A DNA stretch of 64,000 nucleotides from the NCBI GenBank assembly GCA_902610655.1, contig CACLWL010000004.1, positions 28,919 to 92,918 on the forward strand, read 5' to 3'. Positions within the stretch are counted from its first letter, which is position 1. Every line of letters starts with the position of its first letter. The stretch comes from an uncultured Pelagibacteraceae bacterium. Lineage in GTDB: Bacteria; Pseudomonadota; Alphaproteobacteria; Pelagibacterales; Pelagibacteraceae. Below, in pieces: positions 8,929 through 17,481 of the stretch. The notes below the pieces were generated by a model. It was given only the letters and a program-made list of their open reading frames with translations, had not been told where the DNA came from and ran no database searches. Made by a program: the position numbers and the translations under genes.

Positions 8929-10079
8929 TATTTCTCTTTAATCTCTATCTTCTTATTGTACCAATTCATTAATGCAGCTATTGCAAGACTTATAGATAAA
9001 TAGGTCAACATTGTAATTGAAACAATTTCGATAGCTTTACCTGTTTGCATTAAAGCTGTACCAGCAAAAACGAGCACTAAATCTGGATAAGCAATTGCTG
9101 CTGCTAGTGATGAATTTTTTGTTAAATTGAGATACTGATTTGTTGTAGGTGGAATTATTATTCTTAATGCTTGAGGCATAATTACTAACTTTAAAATTTG
9201 ATTAGGTGTTAAACCAACAGATGCAGCGGCCTCTTTTTGACCCTTACTTACACCTTGAATACCTGCACGTACACATTCAGCTACAAAAGTTGAAGTATAT
9301 AAAGATAAGGCCAAAACAAGGGCGATTAATTCTGGTGGAAGTCCTATGCCACCTTCGTATGTATAAGATGTTTGTGATAATTTTTTTAATACTGGAATTT
9401 CAAAATCTAAAGAGACTCCACCAATTAAAAATGATAATGCCGGTAAAACTATTAATAAACCAATAGATATAAAGAAAAGTGGTATTTGTTTACCGCTTGT
9501 TTCTCTAAGTTTTTTTGCATATGAGTTTATAAATAATATGCAAATTATAACTGCTAGAATTGAGTATAGGAAAACATCAAGATTATTCCAAATAAATGAT
9601 GGTATATAATACCCTTTAATAGTCATGAATGTAACGCCAAACCATGGTGCTGCCTTTTCAGGAAGTGGTAATGCTCTCAAAGCAGCATAATACCAAAAAA
9701 ATATTTGTAACAATAAAGGAATGTTTCTAAAAAATTCAACATACCATGCAGCAGAATTTCTAATTAAAAAATTAGAGGATAATCTAGATACACCTATTAT
9801 TACACCTAAAATAGTACAAAAAATAATACTAATAAATGATACCAAAAGTGTATTTAATAGACCTACTAAATAAGCTCTAGCGTATGAATGAGAGCCACTA
9901 TATTCAATCAATGAAAATTGAACATCAAATGAAGATTCTTGCTTTAAAAAACCAAAACCAAAATCAATACCCCTATTATCCATATTTACTTGGGCATTTA
10001 ATGTAAAAAATCCAATTACACCAATTACAAACAATAATGTTAATATTTGGGGTATGAATCGTTTAATCTTATTGTTCAT
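8928..10079 (-). CDS. aapQ: General L-amino acid ABC transporter, permease AapQ
   Basis: This is the second inner-membrane permease of the importer. It has 383 residues, with an N-terminal helix (FIPQILTLLFVIGVIGFFTL), a split membrane domain, and the EAA loop AECVRAGIQGVSKGQKEAAA followed by MPQALRIIIPPTTNQYLNLT. The aromatic- and proline-rich insert near the middle is usual for AapQ/BztB. It begins 67 bases after aapJ, past a terminator-like hairpin, and overlaps aapM by one base. The hairpin suggests that less AapQMP than AapJ is made. Confidence 0.95.
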   Translation of the reverse strand: MNNKIKRFIPQILTLLFVIGVIGFFTLNAQVNMDNRGIDFGFGFLKQESSFDVQFSLIEYSGSHSYARAYLVGLLNTLLVSFISIIFCTILGVIIGVSRLSSNFLIRNSAAWYVEFFRNIPLLLQIFFWYYAALRALPLPEKAAPWFGVTFMTIKGYYIPSFIWNNLDVFLYSILAVIICILFINSYAKKLRETSGKQIPLFFISIGLLIVLPALSFLIGGVSLDFEIPVLKKLSQTSYTYEGGIGLPPELIALVLALSLYTSTFVAECVRAGIQGVSKGQKEAAASVGLTPNQILKLVIMPQALRIIIPPTTNQYLNLTKNSSLAAAIAYPDLVLVFAGTALMQTGKAIEIVSITMLTYLSISLAIAALMNWYNKKIEIKEK

Positions 10080-10093
10080 TTTAGGATGAATAT

Positions 10094-10126
10094 AAAAAAA
10101 AGGGCTAGAAAAATCTAGCCCTTTTT
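10094..10126 (-). terminator. Intrinsic terminator/attenuator between aapJ and aapQ
   Basis: On the minus strand, AAGGGCTAGA and TCTAGCCCTT form a perfect G+C-containing stem with a four-base TTTT loop, followed by a run of seven T. A flanking A tract extends the stem. It lies right after the aapJ stop. Such a hairpin between a binding-protein gene and its permease genes is a common way to give the binding protein excess transcripts by partial termination. Confidence 0.8.
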
Positions 10127-10146
10127 AAAGTTATTAAATCAAAAAA

Positions 10147-11187
10147 TTATCTTGCTGGTGGTACGTATAAAATTCCACCTTTTGTCCAAAGTTGATTAGG
10201 ACCTCTGTCAGGTAAAATTCCAGTATCAGCTATGTTTCTTTTATAGCTTTCACCGTAGTTTCCTACTTGCTTAATAATTCTTAAGTTCCAATCGTTATCT
10301 AGGCCGAATGCTGCACCCATTTCACCTTCTGCACCAACAAGTCTCTTAATAGCTGGATTATCAGAAGTTTTCATTGAGTCTGCATTTGCAGAAGTAATTC
10401 CATACTCCTCAGCTTCGATCATAGTGTTCAAAGACCATCTTACAATGTCTTCCCAAACAGCATCACCTTGTCTTACAACTGGTCCTAAAGGTTCTTTAGA
10501 AATAGTTTCTGGTAATACGATGTGTTCATCTGGGTTTTTCATTTTAGTTCTTTGAGCTGCTAAACCTGATTTATCAGTTGTGTAAGTATCACATCTACCT
10601 GCATCATAAGCAGCAACAACTTCGTCAGCTTTTTCAAAAGCTACTGGCTCGTAAGAAATTCCCCTTGAATTAAAGAAGTCTCTCATATTAAGCTCTGTTG
10701 TTGTGCCAATGTTTGTACAAGCAGAAATACCATTTTTAAACTGACTAGTAGAAGTTATACCTGAGTTTTTTCTAACCATGAAACCTTGACCGTCGTAAAA
10801 GTTCACACCTACAAAAGTAAGCCCGATATCTGCATCTCTAGAAAGTGTCCAAGTAGTATTTCTTGATAAGATATCTATTTCACCTGATGTTAAAGCTGTA
10901 AATCTCTCTTTAGCACTTAGTGGAGTAAACTTAACTTTGTTTGCATCACCTAGCACTGCTGCAGCTACTGCTCTACATACATCAACGTCGATACCAGTCC
11001 AATTTCCTGATGCATCAGCATTAGAAAATCCTGGAAGACCTTGTGAAACACCACATCTAACAAACCCTTTTTTTTGAGTGTTTTTTAGTGTTTTAGATTT
11101 CTTTGCAGCCATAGTTTCTGTTGTAAATACAAACAGAACAGCAACCATTGCAGCAAAAGAAGTCAATTTTCTTATAACGTTAAACAT
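10147..11187 (-). CDS. aapJ: General L-amino acid ABC transporter, periplasmic binding protein
   Basis: This protein captures L-amino acids in the periplasm and delivers them to AapQM. It has 346 residues. A Sec signal peptide covers about residues 1-28 (lysine/arginine start, hydrophobic FAAMVAVLFVFTT, cleavage near TMAA-KKS). The mature PAAT-family (SBP family 3) domain follows, with RCGVSQGLPGFS and WTGIDVDVCRAVAAAVLGD. Codons here are visibly richer in G and C than in neighbouring genes, fitting high expression. A strong ribosome site (AAGGAAG) sits just before the ATG. It is first in the operon, behind two palindromes in the leader. Confidence 0.97.
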   Translation of the reverse strand: MFNVIRKLTSFAAMVAVLFVFTTETMAAKKSKTLKNTQKKGFVRCGVSQGLPGFSNADASGNWTGIDVDVCRAVAAAVLGDANKVKFTPLSAKERFTALTSGEIDILSRNTTWTLSRDADIGLTFVGVNFYDGQGFMVRKNSGITSTSQFKNGISACTNIGTTTELNMRDFFNSRGISYEPVAFEKADEVVAAYDAGRCDTYTTDKSGLAAQRTKMKNPDEHIVLPETISKEPLGPVVRQGDAVWEDIVRWSLNTMIEAEEYGITSANADSMKTSDNPAIKRLVGAEGEMGAAFGLDNDWNLRIIKQVGNYGESYKRNIADTGILPDRGPNQLWTKGGILYVPPAR

Positions 11188-11211
11188 ATTCTTCCTTATT
11201 GTTTATAGTTT

Positions 11212-11247
11212 ATTTGTTAACAAATAATTCAAAATTACTTTTGAATT
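11212..11247. promoter_or_regulatory. Two adjacent palindromes in the aapJ leader
   Basis: ATTTGTTAACAAAT (11212-11225) is a perfect 14-base palindrome. AATTCAAAA-TTAC-TTTTGAATT (11226-11247) is a perfect nine-base inverted repeat with a four-base spacer. They abut exactly and end 24 bases before the aapJ ATG. They could be operator sites or a leader hairpin pair. The rest of the spacer up to the tRNA-Arg (11248-11433) is A+T rich, and I see nothing else firm in it. Confidence 0.5.
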
Positions 11248-11397
11248 AATGATAGTTAATCACGATATAAATAACTCATCAATAATAAAATATGTTATTT
11301 TATCCAACAAAATCAATAAAACCCAATTTGAATTACACATTTTAAAAAGAATTATATTTAAGATAATTTTTTTAAAGAAAAATTTACTGGGAATAAC

Positions 11398-11420
11398 AAA
11401 GTTATAGATAATACAACTTT
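11398..11420 (-). terminator. Weak hairpin downstream of tRNA-Arg
   Basis: On the minus strand, AAAGTTGTA and TATAACTTT can form nine pairs (one G-U) with a five-base loop, beginning 13 bases after the tRNA-Arg CCA. It is A+T rich and followed by only a mixed T stretch, so it is at best a weak terminator or processing site. Confidence 0.28.
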
Positions 11421-11433
11421 TAATTAAGTAAAA

Positions 11434-11510
11434 TGGCGCGCCCTGAAGGATTCGAACCTCCGACCCACGGTTTAGAAAACCGTTGCTCTATCCAACTGAG
11501 CTAAGGGCGC
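11434..11510 (-). tRNA. tRNA-Arg (anticodon TCT)
   Basis: On the minus strand the acceptor GCGCCCT pairs with AGGGCGC. The discriminator is G and CCA is encoded (11436-11434). The anticodon arm ACGGT-TTTCTAA-ACCGT presents TCT, which reads AGA/AGG, heavily used arginine codons in an A+T-rich genome. The D arm (AGCTCAGTTGGATAGAGC) and T arm (GGAGGTTCGAATCCTTC) are normal. The length is 77 bases. It lies 25 bases after the trkH stop on the same strand, so it could be released from the ntrYX-trk transcript. Confidence 0.97.
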
Positions 11511-11535
11511 TAATTTATATACTTATATAACCAAA

Positions 11536-12942
11536 TTAATTTTTAAAAAAGAATTTTTTAAATATTATAAGGAAAGATAATAATTCAACTCTGCCGATAA
11601 TCATAAATAAAACTAAAAAATATTTCGTTAAATAATTTAACTGGTCAAAATCAAGGTTATTCAATTGAGTCATATAGGAATTAACCGTATTCATTAAGGT
11701 TAACGTTGAAAGTTTAAATGAGCTCTCAATATCCAAACCTGACATTGAAAGAATACTAGTTAATGACGTTAGTGAAATAATAAATATTAAAATTGAGAAA
11801 AAATATTTGTAAAAATCAGATTTATCCATAATTTTATCTGATAACCACAATTTATTTATAAAAATATTTTTTGGTTTTGCATTAGAAATTATCTCATTAA
11901 TTGAAAATTGAAACAAAGATACTATTTTTAAAAATCTTAAACCTGAACTTGTAGAAAAGAAAGATCCACCAATAATTATTAAAATTAAAAAAATAAACGA
12001 TAAATATTCAGGCGTATTTTTTAATGAAACTCCAACATTAGATACACTACTTGAAATTGCTAAAAAAATTATTCCAAAATTTATGTTTTTATCTATTAAA
12101 AGAAAGAAAATAAAAATTATAAATAATAAATATATAACTAAATAAATATCTTCTTGAATAAATTTAACACCTTTTTTTTTATAGAAAAGTAAATTGTACA
12201 AAAAGAATAAGCTAAAAAATGATATTAACATCAACAAAGAAAAAACTATTATTTTTGGTTGGGTGTTTAATATTGTCTCTAAATTATTGATTGGTAAAAA
12301 CCCCCCCGATGCAATCAATGTCATAGATAAATTTAATGAAATAAATGATCTAAAATCAAATAAATTTAGAACCAAAAAAATTATAATTGTCAAAAAAGAG
12401 TAAAAAATAAAAATTTTTAATGATTGCTTAAAAATTTCAGCTGAATTGAATGCTAAAAAGTTTGTTAGTGTTTTTTTTAAATTGTCATCGAAAATATCAA
12501 TTAATAAAATTATAGAGAATAAAAAGTATAATCCACCTAACCACTGAGATGATGATCGCCATAATATCAAGCTTTCATCTATATGTTTTATATTATCAAA
12601 TATTGTAAATCCAGTTGATGTAAATCCTGATACAGCCTCAAAATATGCACTCAGAAAAGTTATATTATAAATACTTAAATAATATGGTAATGCCAAGAAA
12701 ATTGGTAGAAATAAATAACCTAAAATTACTGATATTATTTTTCCATATATACTTATTTTAATTTCTTTTTTCCTTAAAAAAAAAAAACTTATTAACGGTA
12801 AAATAGATATTAAAAGTGTATAAAAATAAGCATCCACATTTAAGTATAAGTCAAAATAATATGAATAAAGTATACTTAAAAAACATAAACCACTTATTAA
12901 AATATTGAAAAATCTTAAATAATAAATACTAAAATTTATCAT
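11536..12942 (-). CDS. trkH: Potassium transporter membrane subunit TrkH
   Basis: This is the inner-membrane K+ translocating subunit that works with TrkA. It has 468 residues, nearly all hydrophobic helices, and a usual length of about 480. Selectivity-filter loops are recognisable: TSTGFT (108-113), ASGGF (211-215) and SNVGVS (301-306). The fourth, MNTVNS (417-422), lacks the glycine found in the usual N-(T/V)-G-P form. The segment IIGRVELLS near the end matches the family's GR(L/V)E motif. A run of seven G bases (12301-12307) encodes the glycines of filter 2. The ATG overlaps the trkA stop by one base. I am confident of the family; ion specificity is less sure because of filter 4. Confidence 0.88.
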   Translation of the reverse strand: MINFSIYYLRFFNILISGLCFLSILYSYYFDLYLNVDAYFYTLLISILPLISFFFLRKKEIKISIYGKIISVILGYLFLPIFLALPYYLSIYNITFLSAYFEAVSGFTSTGFTIFDNIKHIDESLILWRSSSQWLGGLYFLFSIILLIDIFDDNLKKTLTNFLAFNSAEIFKQSLKIFIFYSFLTIIIFLVLNLFDFRSFISLNLSMTLIASGGFLPINNLETILNTQPKIIVFSLLMLISFFSLFFLYNLLFYKKKGVKFIQEDIYLVIYLLFIIFIFFLLIDKNINFGIIFLAISSSVSNVGVSLKNTPEYLSFIFLILIIIGGSFFSTSSGLRFLKIVSLFQFSINEIISNAKPKNIFINKLWLSDKIMDKSDFYKYFFSILIFIISLTSLTSILSMSGLDIESSFKLSTLTLMNTVNSYMTQLNNLDFDQLNYLTKYFLVLFMIIGRVELLSFLIIFKKFFFKN

Positions 12943-14315
12943 TAAATAGCGCTTATACGAAACATGTTTTCAACTAATTCTATTTGATCATTCTTAGCTA
13001 AAAATACTACTTTATCATCCTTTTTAAATATAAAATCAGATCTTGGAATAATAATATCCTCACCTCTTAATATTGCTCCTATTCTTATTTCTTCTGGAAG
13101 ATTTGCATTCTTCAACTCCTTATTAATTAACTCTGAAGTTTCGATTATCTCTGCTTCGATTACTTCATATTCGCCATTTAAAATACTATAAGCAGACTCT
13201 ATGGTGCCTTTATGTACATGTTTCAATATACTTGAGACTGTGCTCATCCTAGGATCTATTAAATCATCAATTTTTAGAGAAGATTGTAAAAGTGAGTAAT
13301 TTGATTTGTTGGTTAATGCCATAGTTTTTTTATTCTTTGAAAATTTCTCTACTAATACACTTATCATTAAGTTATCTTCATCATCATTAGTTAAAGCCAA
13401 AACTGTTTCTATTTCATCTAAATTTGCCTCTGTCAATACATCCTCATCTAATGCATCGCCGTTAATTATTATTGAATTGTTTAATTCATTCGCAATAAAT
13501 TCTGCTCTATCTTTATTTTTCTCTATAATTTTAATTCTTACTGATTCTAAAGTGTTTTCAATATTCTTCGCAAGATTAAATCCAATGTTTCCACCACCTA
13601 TAATAAGTATTTTATTAGAAATTTTTTCGTTATGACCAAAAGCGGTCAAGGTTTTTGCCATTTGAGAAGAATTAATTATAACATACGCTTTATCATCTTT
13701 TTCCATTACATCATTTTTTTTTAAAATTTTAAATTTTTCTTTTCTTATTACTCCTAAAATATTAGCCTCAAGATCTGGAAATTTTTTAGTTAATTCATTT
13801 AGTTTTATTTTTTTAATTGGGCAATCATCGTTGACTAAAATTTCTAGTAATCTAATTTTATTTTCAGCAAAAGGAATATTATCAAGAGCACCAGGAGCTT
13901 CGAGTTTACGTTGTAATGATTTTGCAATTTCTAGTTCAGGAGAAATAATAACATCTATTGGTAAATTTTCCTTATTATACAATTTTGTAAATCTTGGTTC
14001 TAAGTAGTTTTGTGATCTAATTCTTGCAATTTTTTTTTGGATTTTAAATGTTGTATATGCAATTTGACATATCAACATATTGATTTCGTCATTTCTAGTA
14101 ACAGCAATAATCATATCGGCATCATTACCGTTAGCCTTTTCTAATATAGATGGATAAGTAGCTTTTCCTACTATTGCATTAACATCTAGAGTATCCTTAA
14201 TCTTCTGGATATCTTCACTAGATTGATCCACAACAGTAATTGAATGGTTTTGCTCACTCAATAACTTGGCTATAGTAAATCCAACTCTTCCCGCACCACA
14301 AATAATTATATTCAT
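12942..14315 (-). CDS. trkA: Trk potassium uptake regulatory protein TrkA
   Basis: This is the cytoplasmic NAD(H)/nucleotide-binding gating subunit of the Trk K+ system. It has 457 residues with the expected duplicated architecture: RCK_N with a Rossmann start (MNIIICGAGRVGFTIAKLL), RCK_C, a second RCK_N (KILIIGGGNIGFNLAKNI at about 235-252) and a second RCK_C. Both glycine-rich loops are intact. The gene is overlapped by one base at each end (TAATG with ntrX upstream and trkH downstream). The ntrYX-trkA order is common in Alphaproteobacteria. Confidence 0.96.
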   Translation of the reverse strand: MNIIICGAGRVGFTIAKLLSEQNHSITVVDQSSEDIQKIKDTLDVNAIVGKATYPSILEKANGNDADMIIAVTRNDEINMLICQIAYTTFKIQKKIARIRSQNYLEPRFTKLYNKENLPIDVIISPELEIAKSLQRKLEAPGALDNIPFAENKIRLLEILVNDDCPIKKIKLNELTKKFPDLEANILGVIRKEKFKILKKNDVMEKDDKAYVIINSSQMAKTLTAFGHNEKISNKILIIGGGNIGFNLAKNIENTLESVRIKIIEKNKDRAEFIANELNNSIIINGDALDEDVLTEANLDEIETVLALTNDDEDNLMISVLVEKFSKNKKTMALTNKSNYSLLQSSLKIDDLIDPRMSTVSSILKHVHKGTIESAYSILNGEYEVIEAEIIETSELINKELKNANLPEEIRIGAILRGEDIIIPRSDFIFKKDDKVVFLAKNDQIELVENMFRISAI

Positions 14316-15670
14316 TAATTAAGATCTTTTATATTTAGTCCTTTTAATTTTCTATGCAAAGCGGATCTTTCCATACCTATAAACTTGGCCATTTTTGATA
14401 TATTTCCACCAAATTTTTTTAATTGGGATGATAAGTACTCTTTTTCAAAACTTTCCCTAGCTTCTTTTAATGGTTTTGATAAGGATTTTTCTTTAGACAT
14501 TTCAACGTTGTCACTAATTTTTAAGGATTCTTTGATAATGTTAAATGTTTTTTCAGGACTATCCGGAGAAAGAATTGCAATTCTCTCAATTAAATTTCTT
14601 AATTCTCTAACATTTCCAGGCCACAAATAATCGATTAAATTATGATTATGTGGATCTATTTCAAACTTTTTAAGATTGTAATTTTCAGCAATTTTATTAG
14701 AAAAATATTCTATTAGTAAAGGTATGTCTTGAACTCTCTTACTTAAAGGATCTATATTTATTTGAAAAACATTCAATCTATGAAATAAGTCCTCTCTAAA
14801 ATTACCATTTAATATCTCTTTATTAATATTTTTAGAAGTAGAGCAAATAATTCTTACATCAACTTTTATATCATGATTTCCATGTATTCTTTTGAATTTT
14901 TGATCTATTAAAACTCTCAATATCTTTGATTGCGTCTCAAGAGGTATTTCTGAAACTTCATCAATTAACAAAAAACCACCAGACGCTTTTTCTAAAGCCC
15001 CATAAGAAATAGAACCATCCTCTTTTTCCTCACCAAATAATTCTTGCTCGTATTTTTTAACGTCTAGTAAAGCACCATTTAAAATTACAAATGATTTGTT
15101 TTTTCTTTTAGAAATTTTGTGAATTTTTCTTGCAATTAGTTCTTTACCAGATCCTGTTGGTCCATAAATAAAAACTCTTGACTCTGTTAAAGCTACTTTA
15201 CTTATTTGATCATTAATTTTACTTATATTGTTACTTGAACCAATTAAATCGAACGAGTGAAATAGTTTTGTTTCTAAATATTTATTTTGTTTTAATAAAG
15301 TATAGTTTTCTGATGCCCTTTTAACAAAATTCATTAATCTATCTCTATCAAAAGGCTTTTGTATAAATTCGAATGCACCAGACTTCAAAGATTTTACTGC
15401 CATTTCAATATTAGCGTGACCAGATATAATTATAACTGGTATATCTTTATTTTTACTTTTTATATGGCTTAACAATTCAATCCCATCGTTATCACCTTTA
15501 TCAAGTTTAACATCAATAATTGCTACGTCAGGTAGTTTTTTATCAATTTCTTTTAACGCTTGATTATAATTTGCCGCAACTCTTGTTTTATAACCTGCGT
15601 CAGATATCAAGTCATTTAAAATATCTCTTATATCAGGATTATCATCAATTATTAATATTTCTGTAGACAT
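14315..15670 (-). CDS. ntrX: NtrX-type response regulator (AAA+ with HTH)
   Basis: This is the response regulator partner of NtrY. It has 451 residues: a receiver domain with phospho-acceptor D53 and switch K105, an AAA+ domain with Walker A GPTGSGKE (170-177) and Walker B GGFLLIDEVSE (about 231-241), the segment WPGNVRELRNLIER, and a C-terminal Fis-type helix-turn-helix (SKMAKFIGMERSALHRKLKG). The loop that in NtrC-type activators reads GAFTGA, which contacts sigma54, is replaced by GEEKEDGSISYGALE (213-227). NtrX orthologues are known to vary here, and some act with sigma70. Control of nitrogen, redox or K+ status is inferred from family and context. Confidence 0.93.
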   Translation of the reverse strand: MSTEILIIDDNPDIRDILNDLISDAGYKTRVAANYNQALKEIDKKLPDVAIIDVKLDKGDNDGIELLSHIKSKNKDIPVIIISGHANIEMAVKSLKSGAFEFIQKPFDRDRLMNFVKRASENYTLLKQNKYLETKLFHSFDLIGSSNNISKINDQISKVALTESRVFIYGPTGSGKELIARKIHKISKRKNKSFVILNGALLDVKKYEQELFGEEKEDGSISYGALEKASGGFLLIDEVSEIPLETQSKILRVLIDQKFKRIHGNHDIKVDVRIICSTSKNINKEILNGNFREDLFHRLNVFQINIDPLSKRVQDIPLLIEYFSNKIAENYNLKKFEIDPHNHNLIDYLWPGNVRELRNLIERIAILSPDSPEKTFNIIKESLKISDNVEMSKEKSLSKPLKEARESFEKEYLSSQLKKFGGNISKMAKFIGMERSALHRKLKGLNIKDLN

Positions 15671-15671
15671 A

Positions 15672-17447
15672 TTAGATTGGTAAACTTATTTTTATTTCAG
15701 CTCCTAATTTATTTTTTAAAAGTTTAAATGTACCGTTATGATCATTGATAATTTTGTTTACTATAGGTAGTCCTAAACCAGTACCATTTTTTTTTGTTGT
15801 AAAATATGGTTTAAGAAGATCATTTAAATTATTTTCTTTAAATCCAATTCCATTATCTTTAATAGTAATTTCTATATAATCATCTTTTTTTAAAATTTCT
15901 AGGTCAATTTTCTTTGATAAATCAGGCTTTTTCATAAATTTTTCGTTTATACTATCAATAGAGTTTTTAAAAAGATTTGTAAAAATTCTATTAAATTGTT
16001 CAGAGTCGCATTTTACGTAAACATTTTTTTGATAGGATTTTAAATTTATTTTAATGGAATTATCTAACTCGTTCATAAGTAAAATATTTTCATTTATTAT
16101 TTTAATAATATCATGATCTTTCAAAATAGGTTTTGGCATTCTCGCAAAGTCTGAAAATTCATTAATTAAATTTTCTATCTGCTTGATTTGCTTATTTATT
16201 ACATTCAGGTTATCATTAAAATTAAGTTTATCCTTATCATTTAGTAAAGATGAAAATTTGGAGTTAAGTCTATCAATTACAAGCTGTATTGGTGTAAGTG
16301 GATTTTTTATTTCGTGTGCTAATTTTCTTGCAACATTTTCCCATGCCTCGTGTCTTTCAGATAAAAGTAATTTATCTTGCTGCAACTTTAAACGATCTAT
16401 CATTTGATTAAAATTTTTATTTAGTGATTCTATTTCTTTATCAGTTTTGATTTCAGGAACTTTGGTATCTAAATTTCCTTTTCCAATACTCATAGATGCA
16501 TTTATTAAATTATTAATTGATCTAAAAAAACGTGAAGAAAATTTTATCGCTATTGACACACTTAAAAAAAGCATCAAAGAAACAACAATTAGATAAATTA
16601 AAATAAAAGACACTTGAATACCCGTTCTTTTATCTTCAACGGTATAATAAAAACTAAGAGCTTCTTGTGATTCAGTAAGATATCTTGAAATATCCTCTTT
16701 AAGATATTTAACAATAAAAATATACGTATCTTTATAATTTGGTAATTTTAGTATAGCAGCAGATTTATTTTCAAATGCATTAATTATCTTAAGGGGCCTT
16801 TCATCTTGGGTCACAAGATCAAAAGCTTTATTTTCAGGTGGAATAAATTTTTTATAATCATTTAACGTCGACATAATAATCTTTTTTTTTTCATTTATTA
16901 TGTGTATTTCATCTACATTACGCAAAATTTTTTGGTTAATTAGGAATTTTTTAAAATCTAATGGATCGCTTTGATAAAAATTACCACTTTTGTTTATATC
17001 AAAAGCTATAAGTACTATATCACTTTCAATTTTATTTCTTACATCCTGCACATAATTTTTTGCAAGTTCATATGAATTATTTACAGCAGTTGTTATTTTT
17101 TTATCAAAATATTTTTCTAGCGCAAATGAAAATAAAAAAAGTGAAAATATAGAAATTAAAATTGATGGTATTAAGGTAAATAATGCAAAAAAAGTAATAT
17201 ATTTTTTATTAGACTTTGCGCCCTCAACATTAATTTCTTTTTTAATTGAATTTTTAATTTCAAGGAAAGCGAAAAAGAAGAAAAATATTAATAAAATTAT
17301 GTTTGCTAATAATAAATATTGTAAATTGTTATCATTTAGTTGAATAAAACTTTTGTCTATAAATGTTAAAAACGTAATAAAACCAACAAATAATGTGATA
17401 AAGAAGATTAAAATAATAAATATATTTTTTTTGATAAATTCAGCCAT
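15672..17447 (-). CDS. ntrY: NtrY-type membrane sensor histidine kinase
   Basis: This kinase phosphorylates NtrX in response to an unknown extracytoplasmic or redox cue. It has 591 residues. Membrane segments lie near 9-30, 42-63, 84-110 and 279-302, with a periplasmic region of about 165 residues between the third and fourth. HAMP follows (about 302-355), then the HisKA box RKLAHEIKNPLTP with H378, then HATPase with DNGIGF and GTGLGLPIV. HAMP runs straight into HisKA, leaving no room for the PAS domain usual in NtrY (often 700 or more residues). It is first in the operon. Only 34 bases separate its ATG from divergent ispDF. Confidence 0.92.
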   Translation of the reverse strand: MAEFIKKNIFIILIFFITLFVGFITFLTFIDKSFIQLNDNNLQYLLLANIILLIFFFFFAFLEIKNSIKKEINVEGAKSNKKYITFFALFTLIPSILISIFSLFLFSFALEKYFDKKITTAVNNSYELAKNYVQDVRNKIESDIVLIAFDINKSGNFYQSDPLDFKKFLINQKILRNVDEIHIINEKKKIIMSTLNDYKKFIPPENKAFDLVTQDERPLKIINAFENKSAAILKLPNYKDTYIFIVKYLKEDISRYLTESQEALSFYYTVEDKRTGIQVSFILIYLIVVSLMLFLSVSIAIKFSSRFFRSINNLINASMSIGKGNLDTKVPEIKTDKEIESLNKNFNQMIDRLKLQQDKLLLSERHEAWENVARKLAHEIKNPLTPIQLVIDRLNSKFSSLLNDKDKLNFNDNLNVINKQIKQIENLINEFSDFARMPKPILKDHDIIKIINENILLMNELDNSIKINLKSYQKNVYVKCDSEQFNRIFTNLFKNSIDSINEKFMKKPDLSKKIDLEILKKDDYIEITIKDNGIGFKENNLNDLLKPYFTTKKNGTGLGLPIVNKIINDHNGTFKLLKNKLGAEIKISLPI

Positions 17448-17481
17448 TGTGTAATAATTTCATTATCTTATATATATCGAC

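Noticed and set aside
17448..17481. A regulatory site in the 34-base divergent spacer between ntrY and ispDF
   Set aside because: The spacer is too short and too A+T rich to separate promoter elements from background; both genes may have promoters reaching into each other's coding region, but I cannot specify them.
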